From contig SKCR01038859.1 of NCBI GenBank assembly GCA_019454045.1, positions 150,720-214,719 on the forward strand: a stretch of DNA of 64,000 nt. The letters are read 5' to 3'. Under the pieces are notes generated by a model that was given only the letters and a program-made list of their open reading frames with translations, had not been told where the DNA came from and did no database searches. Position 1 is the first letter of the stretch; each line of letters starts with the position of its first letter. The DNA is from Zanthoxylum bungeanum (lineage: Eukaryota; Streptophyta; Magnoliopsida; Sapindales; Rutaceae). The position numbers were made by a program, and so were the translations under genes. Of the stretch, positions 10,737-21,800 are shown one piece after another.

Positions 10737-13272
10737 TGTAACATCCCCGATCTGGGAGATGTTACGGCAGGGGATAGCTGTACTAACCCTATAAGCCTCT
10801 GACTTTCTGACTGTATCGTAAACTATTCTAATGCAATGTCATGCATATAGACCTTAACTCAATCAAAATAAAATACTTATATTATCTTAAATTCATACTC
10901 AAAAATGCTTTTTTTATTGTTTTACAATACTTTAATAGACACTTATAATGACTACCACAATACTAATGCATACAAATACTTTGACTTTAAACTGGACTCT
11001 GTACTGGTGGACTCCATCCCTAGTGACGGTATCAGTGTCCATCCTTCCGAGCTTGTCCTCCTGGAATCCCTACAAAACAACTAAAAACTAGAGGGGGGTT
11101 AGATCGCTATACGACTTAAGTGAGTGGACTAAAACTTGAAAACTGAAAGGAAAACTTGATTTCCAAAATCATAATTTTTAATAAAACCTTCTTTGTATGA
11201 AAACTTGTTCTAAAAGCTATATCTTTCTGAAAAATGCTTCTGAAAATTTAGTTTCTGAAAACTGTCTCTAAAATCTGATTTTCTGAAATCTCTTTGCTAA
11301 AATCTGGATTTTGAAATCTGAGTACTGAAGTTCTGAAAACTGTATGAAATCTGAAATTTGCAAGATTTTCTGAAATCTGTATCTCTGTCTGAAAAACCTG
11401 GACGTATGAGGGCGTTACGTATCACCGTCCCCCCATACGCCTAACTTGAGCCAGTAATGCAAATCCATGACTTTGGGGCGTTACGTATCGCCGTCCCCCA
11501 AAGTATGCCACTACTGTCTCAGAAACTGGTGGTTTTGGGGTGTTACGTATCGCCGTCCCCCAAGCAACAAACTGGAGCTGGGGTGCGGATCTATGCTACC
11601 ACCCAAGCTCAAACTAGGGTCTATGGGCATTACGTATTGCCGTCCCCCTAGTCCATCTGGAGGATCTGAGAGCGTTATCTCAGTCCTCAATATGTGCACA
11701 TGCTCTCTATGTCCGTCAATTCCACCTGTGTCTCAAGTTACATACTAGGGTGAGTTTTTACCTCATGCCCCGGAAAACATGAAAACTATGCTGTAAATCA
11801 TAAAACTGTAACACTGTTTCTTGAAAAGCATTTTCCTTCTCAAAGTATAATTAAATACGTAGTAACTGAAAGAAAAGTTTATACGCCCTAAAGCGTAAAA
11901 ATATAAGTCTGTACGAAAATTTGAAATAAAAATCAGATGAAATAAATAAATGTCCACTCACAGTTTCTGAACTTAGTTGGCACCGGATTCCTTGATCGAA
12001 AGAAACTGTGATTTCTGCGGATAACCTATGGTCAGAACTTGGTTAGAATCATCGTAGTCAAATAACTTCGCTGCTTTTAAAGATTCATCCGAATATTATG
12101 CAATCAAGACTTATAATAATCATATCTTAGTATAGGATATGTATGGACTAATACGAAACTCCAAGGGTGGCCTTGAATGCATAAGAATAGAGTTTAGGGG
12201 GTTTAAAACTGTTTAACCATGTTTTTGTTCGCGACGCTCGTAAACCAGAATCGTCTCTCAGACCTTCCTGCTGCGCGTCGTGACGCCAGGGCTGCGTCGC
12301 GACGTGACCTGGAAAACTAGGTTACTGGTTTCCTTCTCTAACTCAATCCCATCTCCAAATCTTCCATCTTTACTCCATTCCAACATTTCCAATCTACAAA
12401 CCAACTTCTCATTGATCATTTTTCACTTCATTTCTCATCAACTAAACTACTAATTCATCAAGAATTTAACCTTTTTACTCACTTTATCAACTTAACCCAT
12501 TTCACCAAAATTAAAAAAATTGGGTCTACCATCTTATTTATTGATTTAAAACATAAGAAATCACAAAATCATCATCATACTCATTTTCTTTATCACTACA
12601 TAATTGCCAAATCATTGAACACATCATTTAAGAGAATGGGTCATTGGTTTTTACCTTTCTTTCTTGATTTCCAACTCTTCCACAAAGCTCCATGGATGGT
12701 AAACCTCTTTTGCTTCTCTTTCTCTTCTTTCTTCCTCTCCTTCTTCTTTTCTTCTTCTTCTGTCTTCTTCTTTTCCCTCCATTTTCTCTCACGGTTTCCT
12801 CTTTTCTTTCTTTCTTCCAAATTCGTTTTTAGTATTTGGTAATAGTAAAAAGTGGGTGGAGGACCTAAATGATACAAGAGAGATATAGAAACTTCTAGAG
12901 AAATGGAGAAATTTGAGATTTTTATCATTTGGGTCCGATTTTACTATTCACCTAGATTTTGACTTGCATTTTTGACCCAGTTCTGTTCTTAATTTGGAAA
13001 AATGTTTAACGTGAAAGTTGTACATCTCAGTCTAAGCTTTTCGACAATATAGAATTCATAAAAATCAGAGATTGTATGAAAATTTTATGCCCAAAATACT
13101 ATGGGCGGTTAAAAATAAATACGGTACAGTCCCATCCCGAGACTTCGAGAAGTCTATCGATCACCTCGAAATTGATTTTACAGATATACTTTTGTCCCAT
13201 CATAATTTATTTTGCATGTCTTTGCTTTGACTGTATTACTGTAGTCGGTAGTAAAAACAACAGGTCGTTACA
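10737..13272 (-). mobile_element. Solo LTR K0 (long-LTR, Tekay/Del-like Ty3/gypsy), TSD TGTTT
   Basis: Plus-strand ends are TGTAACATCCCC and GTCGTTACA. TGTTT occurs directly before (10732-10736) and after (13273-13277), a 5-bp target-site duplication. No internal region is present, so this is a solo LTR of 2536 bp. Orientation is minus: the element-sense end ...CCCTGCCGTAACATCTCCC...GGGATGTTACA matches the 3' ends of K3 and G, and in G that end is followed by a tRNA-iMet PBS. Internal landmarks are a pyrimidine-rich tract at 12705-12830, a CGTCGCGACG palindrome at 12295 and a hairpin array at 11404-11651. The Tekay/Del assignment is from LTR length, ends and primer type of sister copies; no pol is available to confirm it. 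Confidence 0.9.
11404..11651 (-). repeat. Hairpin array in LTR K0
   Basis: Four consecutive units share a loop close to CGTTACGTATCGCCGT, flanked by complementary arms that differ from unit to unit. They are GTATGAGGG/CCCCCCATAC at 11404-11438, CTTTGGGG/CCCCCAAAG at 11471-11503, TTGGGG/CCCCCAA at 11535-11563 and CTATGGG/CCCCCTAG at 11621-11651. A partial fifth unit without the arms lies at ~11672. Homologous arrays are at 19423-19660 (K2) and ~30925-31200 (K1). Confidence 0.85.
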
Positions 13273-13277
13273 TGTTT

Positions 13278-14686
13278 GGACCTCCTAAGCCCATCAAGGC
13301 TTTCATACAAGTTGGCCCGTTATCATTTTAAAGTGTTCAATCAGATTATCGCAAGGTATAATAATTATTTTATTTCTTTATAAATTATCAAATAAGTAAA
13401 TTCCCATGTACTTTTTGCCATACTTTCATACACACATAAGACAAGTAACAATCAATTCGTTGTGCCTATAATATTCATAGGTCTTTTTGAAAAGAGAGTA
13501 ATATTTTTATTCTAAAATGATATCAGAGTGCACACTTTCTGTCAATTACAGTTTATTTATTAAAAAAAAGTACCCATTTTTTTTTTATAATAATACATCT
13601 TTAACCCTTATAATGAGCTTTGAGTAAGTGACACTCAAACTAGTTGGCTTTAGGGCATTAGGTGTTAAGACACCCCTATAGACTTAATTGATCGGATCTC
13701 AGTTGTCAAAAAAATATTCGACTCCCTTAAGTTTTCTCTCTAACCCATGTAACAAGCTTTGGGACAGTTACTTCCAAACTAGTTGGTCTTAAGGCAATAA
13801 GTGTTAAAACACCCATACAGACTTAATTGTTCGAGTTAGAGAAGGTACGAAATTGAACTTATTCACACATATATTTCTTTTACAAACTCAAGCTCTACCA
13901 TTTTACGTGAATAATCACTGCTTACTGAGGCAAGATGTCTGGTTACTAAGTAAAAACTTGATTTGTTATTATTATCATTTTTTAAACTAACTAAAGATCA
14001 ACCGTTTTACGTGAACAATCACTGCTTGTGAGGCAAGATGTCTAGTTACTAAGTAAAAGCTTCATTAATGTTTTTTAAAAAGGAAAACACAAATTCCACT
14101 ACCCTTAGGTGCTACTGCCAACAAACTAGAGAACTGAATATTATAAAATTTTCACTTACAACCCACGATCATATGTTACCGTGTATGTTGATAGTACTAG
14201 TCAAATGAGCATATTAATATCAAATTTAATTAATATTATGGAGAATTCATAAATTTAAATGATAAAAAAAGACATGAACAAAAATAACTTGTTACGAATT
14301 ACTTTCAGGTACGTCTTAGGAGTGAAAACTCCTTACACTGCCATCTCTGAACAACAATTCCACTTGCTTAGTCAAAAATTTATTGTTGGTTTGTGTATAG
14401 TTTTTTGAATAAAACACAAAAGAAAAATCAACACAAAAATATTTTTTTTACACACAAAATAACAAAAAAATAAAAAATAATGTTTAAAAAACACAAAAAT
14501 AAAATATTTTTTAAAAAAAAACACAAGAAATGAAAACTATCTAGTCAACTATCCCCTCCCCCCAAACAAATTGAGACGTTGTCCACAATATCTGAATAAA
14601 AAGAAGTAGAGTTTAGAAGATATCGTCTGGTTAGTGTTGAAAAAACAATTGACTCAACAACAATACTCTTTAACCCAAAAAAATAA
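13278..14686 (-). repeat. 3' UTR of Athila-like element E, with tandem repeats
   Basis: From ~13345 upward this is the reverse complement of the 3' UTR of element D (27135-28100). Shared blocks include TAGGAGTGAAAACTCCTTACAC at ~14320 against GTAAGGAATTTTCACTCCTA at ~27420, and the TACTCTCTTTTCAA stretch. It holds two diverged ~130-bp tandem units at ~13600-13850 (core CAAACTAGTTGG...GTGTTAAGACACC) and two ~105-bp units at ~13905-14065 (core GAGGCAAGATGTCTGGTTACTAAG). No PPT or 3' LTR of E is visible. Homology ends near 13345, and 13278-13344 probably belongs to the older flank. Confidence 0.7.
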
Positions 14687-15333
14687 TTATAGATTGGGAT
14701 TCATATCCACTATATGCTTCTTGCCATGATTATTATACGACCAGTCCAACTTGGAAAGAAATGGGTCAATTTTAGGTTCATAGGCTAACAATTAGTCGAT
14801 TAATTCAGTAGCTTTTCCTGCAGTAAGAACAATATCTTTTTCCGATTTTGAAATGAACCCGAGTTTTTTAGCATCCTCAAGAAATACTAAAAGAAAATCA
14901 AAAAACAATTATCTATATTAAGTAGTCTAATGGATTTTCGGTGAATATTCAAATTTGCCCATGACGCAATTGTGAATATTTCTTCCAACGTGCCCAACCA
15001 ACGTGGTAAAGCAATAAAAACATCAGCATGAATGATAATTTCCCTAAGTTATTCAGACATACCCAGACAATGTATTTTTCTCCATTCGATAAGATTTTTG
15101 TCTGCTAATGTTTTTGGGATGATTCTTAAAACTTGATTATCTCATTCTTACATGGCCTTTGAAACACATCCCATCAATCCATGATTGCCACCGTCATATA
15201 CTAAATGCATGTTTCTTTCTGCCATAAATCTACCCAATTCTATTACAGCGTTAACATATTTTGGTTTAGTTCCAAAACTAGATTCATAAAATAAACAGAT
15301 ATTAGTGACTCATCGTCTTAAAGTTTTCTCCAT
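14687..15333 (-). pseudogene. LOG-like cytokinin-activating enzyme, captured copy in element E
   Basis: Minus-strand reading from an ATG at 15333 gives, across several breaks, SFGTKPKYVNAVIELGRFMA, MHLVYDGGNHGLMGCVSKAM, IIPKTLADKNLI, HADVFIALP, LGTLEEIFTIASWANLNIH, VFLEDAKKLGFISKSEKDIV and YEPKIDPFLSKLDW. It ends at a stop near 14687, about 215 codons. This is the LOG family (cytokinin riboside 5'-monophosphate phosphoribohydrolase), which releases active cytokinin base from the nucleotide in the cytosol. The PGGxGTxxE signature is damaged (PRWLGTLEE). There are at least four stops and several frameshifts. No introns are visible although plant LOG genes have several, so it came through RNA. 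It is collinear with 26484-27134 in element D. Confidence 0.85.
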
Positions 15334-15911
15334 TTTGCTCTCTCTTATTTGGATATATCGAAAAGAGAAATGATGAGCTGTAGTTATAGATCCTGAAAAA
15401 GGGTGAGCAATAAAAGCACTATTAATTATAAAATGATAATTATCAGATAAATAGTAAAGTAGATCGTGAAAGTCAAAAAGTTTAGATACCGTCGGTAAAT
15501 TAAAGCAAAGGAAATCAAAGAAATAAATTGAAAGAAAATGTACCGGTAGTTGTGATCGTGGCTCATATCTTCCTCTAGTTTTATGTTTAGTAACGGCTTG
15601 AAAGCCCTTTATGGGTCGGAGATATGCTTCCCATCCAATTTTCTTACAAATTGGCAAATACGACCTTTCAATGTCAGATTCCCGTGACTATATTATTATT
15701 TTTCTTTTTGAAATTATGTATGTAAGTTGTGAGTCAATCTATCAAGTCCATTATGATGCGTCTCAAGAGTCGTTGATATATTATCTATTGACTCCTTACT
15801 CAAGCCTTCTCTAACGAATTGAATTTTTTCTTCATGATTATTAGACATCATTCCTAAAGAACAACAATGAGTGTTGCACGTCCAACGTGCGCATTTATAA
15901 TAAACACCTAA
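15334..15911 (-). other. Non-coding spacer between pol remnant and LOG copy in E
   Basis: The LOG-proximal ~200 bp (15334-15530) is the reverse complement of 26300-26483 in element D, including a TTTTTCAGG splice-acceptor-like end. The rest (15530-15911) has broken minus-strand frames without recognisable domains. RT palm, RNase H and integrase, which should be here, are deleted. The 115-residue frame at 15310-15657 is not a gene. Confidence 0.55.
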
Positions 15912-16255
15912 TTATTTAGCTCTTCTTTTCTTAGTATATGGGATTTTCTCCAAACTAGGAATGTAAGAGATGAATGAATCAATAAATTTAAGAACCCATG
16001 TTTTAATCACTTCTTTCTTGTAAAGGTTTAATATTTTTTTAAGTGATCGACGTGTCCTAACATTATCTTTGAAATGTATTCTACGTATGCATTTTAAAAG
16101 ATTTTTATCTTTTATATCTTTTAAAGTCCATCCAATTCCTTTTTTATGTTCACTAAACGCATTTAACAACTTACTTTCTTGATCGCTTGTAAGGGAAGAA
16201 GAAATTACCACATGGTAAGTTTGTTTATTTCTAAGAAATGTATATTTCAATCCTT
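15912..16255 (-). pseudogene. Athila-like reverse transcriptase N-terminus (element E)
   Basis: The minus strand reads LKYTFLRNKQTYHVVISSSL, HKKGIGWTLKDIKDK, RRIHFKDN and LKKILNLYKKEVIKTWVLKF. This is the start of Athila-type RT, whose typical form is EHKxAIGWTxADIKGI...CMHRI...PxRxxQRRLNPxMxEVVKKEVLKLL. It ends before the palm, so no YxDD motif is present. It sits directly downstream of a protease remnant on the same strand, as expected for gag-pol order. Confidence 0.85.
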
Positions 16256-17357
16256 CAAGTAAAGTCTTTAATTTTAATTTGTGTGCTTCTTCATGTTTCT
16301 CTTCTTCAAGTCTTCCTAGTTCCTCAAAATTTTATTTCTTTCTATCGACTTCTAGTACCTATGTAGAATCAAGTAAAGAAAAATCATTAGAAAAATCTTA
16401 ATCTAATTGCGTACTTGATCCAAGAAAATTAGTTGTACAAATTTACATGGGTTCATATTTACTCCATTGAATATGTTCTTCCAAAATTAGTTCAATTGGT
16501 TCCATGTTCTCATTCACAGTCCTTATCATAGGGTTGCTCGCACATGTTAAAAATATTAAACTCCAATGTCATATTGTCAAAGGAAAAATTCATGATTCCA
16601 TTCCTGCAATTAATAAAAACATTAGCTGTTCTTAAAAATGGATGACCAAGTATTACAGGAATTGGCTTGTAACTATCTGCAACAGGTTATGTTTCTAAGA
16701 CAATAAAATCCACATCATATATGAATTTATCGACTTGTAATAACACATTTTCCATAATTCTTTTTAGATACATCAAGTGATCTATCAACAAGTAAAAGAG
16801 TAGTTGAAGTTGGTTTTAACTCTCCAATATTAAATTATTGGTAAATCAAAAATGGAAGCAAGTCGACACTAGCTCCAAGATCAAGCAATGCATGTTCAAT
16901 TTTATGATTTCAAATAATACATGAAATAGTTGGACAACCAAGGCCCTTGTATTTCAATGCATTGTCGGTTGAGAGAATGGAACTTACTTGTTCAATTAGA
17001 AAAGCTTTCTTTCTTACATGATTTATTCTGTTAATATGTACAAGTCTTTCAAAAATTTGGCATAAAATGGTATCTGTTTGATGGCATCTAACAAATAAGT
17101 ATTGACCTTCAGCTGTTTGAATATTTCATATCTTTTTGAGGAATGATTCAATTTTTATATTTTCAATGCTTGAGGAAATGAAGGTGCATGAGAAAAATCA
17201 TTATCATCAACGATAAGTAATGGTTCATCAACCCATTCATTTCCCTCTGAAGTTGACTTTTTTCAACTTCACGAGGTTTAAGAATAGGTATGTGGATCAC
17301 CTATTACTATGAATAGTAATAACAGATTTGACTCGGTCTATGTGTTGACTACCAGAA
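16256..17357 (-). pseudogene. Athila-like protease and gag-pol linker remnant (element E)
   Basis: Around 16760-16930 the minus strand reads IEHALLDLGASVDLLPFLIY, then NIGELKPTSTTLLLVDRSLD. This is the aspartic-protease block of Athila elements (usual form LLDLGASVNLLP...LGELKPTSVTLQLADRS). Frameshifts and stops follow at ~16740, 16700 and 16620. Higher coordinates up to 17352 give broken fragments of the linker. The K1 target-site duplication CAGAA is at 17353-17357. The rest of gag lies beyond K1, from 46929 on. Confidence 0.8.
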
Positions 17358-17399
17358 TATAACATCCCCGATCAGGAAGATGCCAGCGGTAGGGAATAG
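17358..17399 (-). mobile_element. Solo LTR K1, segment 1 of 3
   Basis: TATAACATCCCCGATC... matches the first 40 bp of K0 and K2 (TGTAACATCCCCGATC), with the terminal TG mutated to TA. It stops at the D insertion; K1 resumes at ~30339 and, after the copia insertion, ends at 46923. CAGAA precedes it (17353-17357) and follows the far end (46924-46928). That is a matching 5-bp duplication 29.6 kb apart and shows all three segments are one ~2.56-kb solo LTR. Confidence 0.85.
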
Positions 17400-18823
17400 T
17401 GATGAGTGGTAAATGTATCACTATTTTCCACTCATTTGACCTAATATTTTATATATTTTCTTGATTTTTGTGAATATTTTGATTTGTTTTATGTTATTTT
17501 ATAGATAAATAAAGTTTTTCGAGGCTAAAACAATGAAAAACAGACAAAATGGCAAAACTGTCATTTAGCGCGTCGCGACAAGCACTCTACGTCGCAGCCG
17601 CTAACGTGCACCGGAGTCTGATAACGTGCTCCAAGACATGTGTCACATTCAGAGAAGATTTACTAAAATACACTGTGCTAACGTGCGCCGTTTGCTAATG
17701 TGCTCCGAAAATCTGCTAATGTGCGCTTGCCACATGTCAACATCTTAGGAAATCTGTTAACGTGCATCGCGCCATGTGTCACCATCACATGCTGTCGATA
17801 ATCATCATCGCCACATCAGCACGATTATTGAATTAATCTATCATCCCCTGCCACGTGTCAGCCGATCCGCGTTAGGCACCCTAAATCACAATGTGTAGCG
17901 ACGCGCAATGGCTACGTGTCTTGACTCGCCAAGCCTATTGGCTCGAAATTTCAGTTGTAATCTCATACTTTTCTCTATGTAATTCCTTAAGAATACTAGA
18001 GGATTGTATCTTGCTTGTTTATTTATAGCTTTCAGTAATTAATTTCCGCTTTTGCACTTTCTTTTCTTTACTTTTCACTTTTTAATTTATGCAATTTACT
18101 TTTACGCACAATATTTTCCTTTCTTTACTTTTTAGCAATTTACTTTTCAGTAATGAGGAGGTAACTTCGCCTTGTTGGGGTGAAAGGTAAAACTTTTATT
18201 ACTAATAGTTAGATTAATCTTCCTTAAATATAATATATAAACTAGTTAAAATCTGACTTAATGAGGATACCGCTATATTGATCGGTTGGTAATTATTAAA
18301 ATTGGTTTTAACCTGACTAAACTGGATACCGCCTGGTTGGTCGATTTCTAATTAATTAATAATTTAACTTAATCAGGATACCGCATATATGACTGGTTGG
18401 TAATTATCACGCAAAGTTAATATATTATATTAAGAGAGATATCTAAAATAATAGTGATAAAAGTGGATTTTTTAACCCAAAGTATTTTCTTTTTTGTATT
18501 TTTATATTTTTACTTTCCAGCATTTACTTTTCAATATTTGCTTTATGTCTTTTATTATTTTTTAAGTTTTTACTAGCCGTAAATATGTGTAGTAAATAAG
18601 CCCATTATTTGGGATTGTGAAGAATTCCAATATCAACGGTTTATAAGAGGTTATTTTATAGTTGGGTAATATAAAGGTTTACTTACTAAGTCTTAAAGTT
18701 AATGCTTATTGTTAACTGGCCACTAATAAGATTGATCAGGTTACTTAAAATAAACTTGACAGAGGAATTTTAGGTTTCAGCCTTAGACTTAATAGCTCAC
18801 GATCTTTCTTGAGGATAGATAAC

Positions 18824-21800
18824 TGTAACATCCCCGATCTGAGAGATGTTACCTGCAGAGGATATCAGTACTAACCTCATAGCCCCTTACTTCCTAACTG
18901 TATTCTAAGCTATTCAAATGCAATGTCATGTATGGGGACCATAACCCAACTTATTAATATAAAGTACTTTTGTTACTCATAACTATATACTCAAAACTTA
19001 CTTTCTTTACAAACATTAACAGACACTCATAATGATTATAAGACACTAATGAATGCATACAACTTTACTTTGACACTGACTGGACTCTCATGCTATCTGA
19101 CTCTCTGCTAGTGGACTTCATCCCCAGTGACTACATCAGTATCCGTCCTCCCTAGTACGTCCTCCTGAATTTCCTGTAAAAATACAAATACTAGGGTAGG
19201 GGGTTAGATCGATGTACGATCTAAGTAAGAACATTTGGTTTTATAACTGAAATCTCATAAAATAGCTTTATAAGAAAACTGGTTTGTTGCTTTAAAATTC
19301 TGAATTTCTTACAAAACTGCTGGATCTGGAAACTTTCTTTTCTAAATCTCTTTCTGAAAACTGTGACTAAAATCTAAATTTTTTTCTGAAAAACTGTATC
19401 TCTATCTAAAAAATAACTGTACGTATGAGGGTGTTACGTATCGCCGTCCTCCTATACGCCTAACTGGAGCCAACAATGCAAATCCATGACTTTGGGGCGT
19501 TATGTAACACCATCCCCCAAAGCATGCCACCAATGTCTCTAAAACTGGTGGTCTTGGGGTGTTAAGTATCGTCGTCCCCCAAAACTGAAGCTGGGGGTAC
19601 GGATCTATGCTACCACAAACTGGGGTCTAAGGGCGTTACATATCGTCGTCCTCCTAGCCCAGCTCGAGGATATGAGAGCATCCCCTCAGTCCTCCACATG
19701 TGCACATGTCACTATATCCGTCAATTCCAAACTATATCAAGTTGCATACTTGGGTGATTTTTTCCCTCATGCCCCAAAAAACATGAAAACCATATTTTAA
19801 ATCTTAAAACTGCAAATATTGTTTTCTGAAAATCATTTCCTTTCTTAAAGCATAACTATAAATAACAATAACTAAAAAGAAAAGCTTTTAACACCATAAA
19901 GCGTAAAATGTAAGTCTGATATGAAAATACGAAATGAAAATCAAGTAAAAGAGAAAGTATCCACTCACTGGTTCAGAATTTTCTTATGACACTTTGCGAT
20001 GGTGGCGAAATCGTATCTCTTGGAGATAATCTAGAATTAGCAAAATTCGTTAGTACCAAGGTTGCGAATTATATCATTTCTTAATAAAATTTGTTCATTA
20101 TTCATGTTAACTCATACTTACTACGTTACTAATATTTTAGAGTAGTCTAATAATTTTTATTAAGCTCGTTCGAGGATTTCACAAGCTACTTCATAAAACT
20201 CCATATTCTGCCATCTATCCAGAAAGTTTTAGTGCGCCTACAGTGACTTTGAAAATTTGGTGTGCTAAATCGGGATTGAATTTGGCCCTAAAATTTTAAT
20301 AAAATACTCGCTTATGTGTCTACTTTATGTTGGATTTTACAGATAGCAGTTTTGATTCCTAGAACGCAAGTTATGGACTGAAGTTCGGGGGTTGTGCGGC
20401 TGGAAAAACTGGGCACAGGGGCAGCAGATAGTCTGACTTCAAAAATTCGGTCTGGTCTCATCTTAAGTCAAAAATTCTACATTTTGGATATGTTACTACT
20501 TTATATGTCTAGTTTATGCAAAAATTTACGCTTCATCAATCGGATATCAGAAACATAACTTATAACCAATTCTTCCCAGCCTGTCCGGAAAACATCCTAA
20601 ACCAACATCTCCTGTAACTTTATTATTTCGTCTTCTTTCTAATTCCATCAATCCAACAAACCCCAACAGAATTTTAACCATTTTAATCACTATTTATAAC
20701 ATGTGAATTGTGTTTATTTTCTTCAATTAATTGGAGTGTGGCATTATATCGAACACTTGGTGTGCGGCATGCCTAAATCCCCCCATTCTTACAAAACAAT
20801 ACTTAAAACATCATAATACACCCTATTCCTCATAAACTAAATCATCATTTCATCAACAACCAACTTTCAATCAATTACATATACTTCATGTAATTAAACC
20901 CAAAACTTAATAATTTTCAATCCATATTTTAATTCAAACAATAATCAATCCCCAAATCAAATACCACATCCACAAAACATTCTCAAGCTAATACAACATT
21001 TAGTTTATCATTATAGCACACTTCTAAAATTCATCATCAATCCTCATCATCCAAATCAAATTAACAAACTTGGATAGCAAATCCAAAATTTACCCAACAC
21101 CCATTTCTTCTTCACAAATCATCTAAAGTCCATTTCATAACAATACTTTCATGCTATAACCCAATATATAAAACATTATCTTACACTCCATTTAACATAC
21201 ATCAATCTTCCAATTTATCAATAATTCAATTATTTATACACCAAACCACTTACTAATCCCAAAACTACATAACCCATTTTATTACTTCTAATTTCATATC
21301 CTTAACTAGTCTCAAGCTTAGGAGTTTTAAATCAAATCTTCAAACAAATTTTACTATAACAACAATTTTCAATCATGCTTCTATCATCCTTGAATCATTA
21401 AAATTCATAAATTTAAAAATTTGGGTTAAAAGCTCTTACCTTATTTATTATTGTTTCTTTCTCCTTCCATGCCTCTTAATATTGCCAAGCTCTTCTCTAT
21501 TTCTTTTCTTCTTCCTCTTCTTCTCTTCTTCTTCTTTTTCTTCTCTTCTTCTTCTTTTTTTTCTCTTCCCTCTTTTTTCTTTCTTACGTATTTTTCTTTC
21601 CTTTGATTTGTAAATAGCACTCCCTTTATATAGTGGGGTGCCTTAGATATTTGGAAGTTTGTGAAAAAGTATAGAGAAATCTAGAAAGTTTGAGATTTCT
21701 CCTTTTAACCCCGAAATTACTATTCATATATATTTTAACTTGTGTTTTTGACCCGGTTCTGGTCCGAATTTGGGAAAATATTTAACGCAGAAGTTGTAGG

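Noticed and set aside
11467..11748. Overlapping open frames on both strands
   Set aside because: They are produced by the hairpin array of LTR K0 and have repeat-like composition.
12615..12928. Ser/Phe- and Lys/Glu-rich frames, also at 32171-32443
   Set aside because: They are translations of the pyrimidine-rich tract shared by K-type LTRs.
15310..15657. 115-codon minus frame overlapping the LOG start
   Set aside because: It crosses the non-coding spacer conserved with D and has no recognisable domain; the LOG similarity is in another frame.
17469..17480. LTR start of D placed at TGTGAATATTTTG
   Set aside because: The 3' LTR starts there, but the 5 bp before it do not match the right flank. 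Starting at 17400 gives AATAG versus AATAT and an exact end to the K1 segment.
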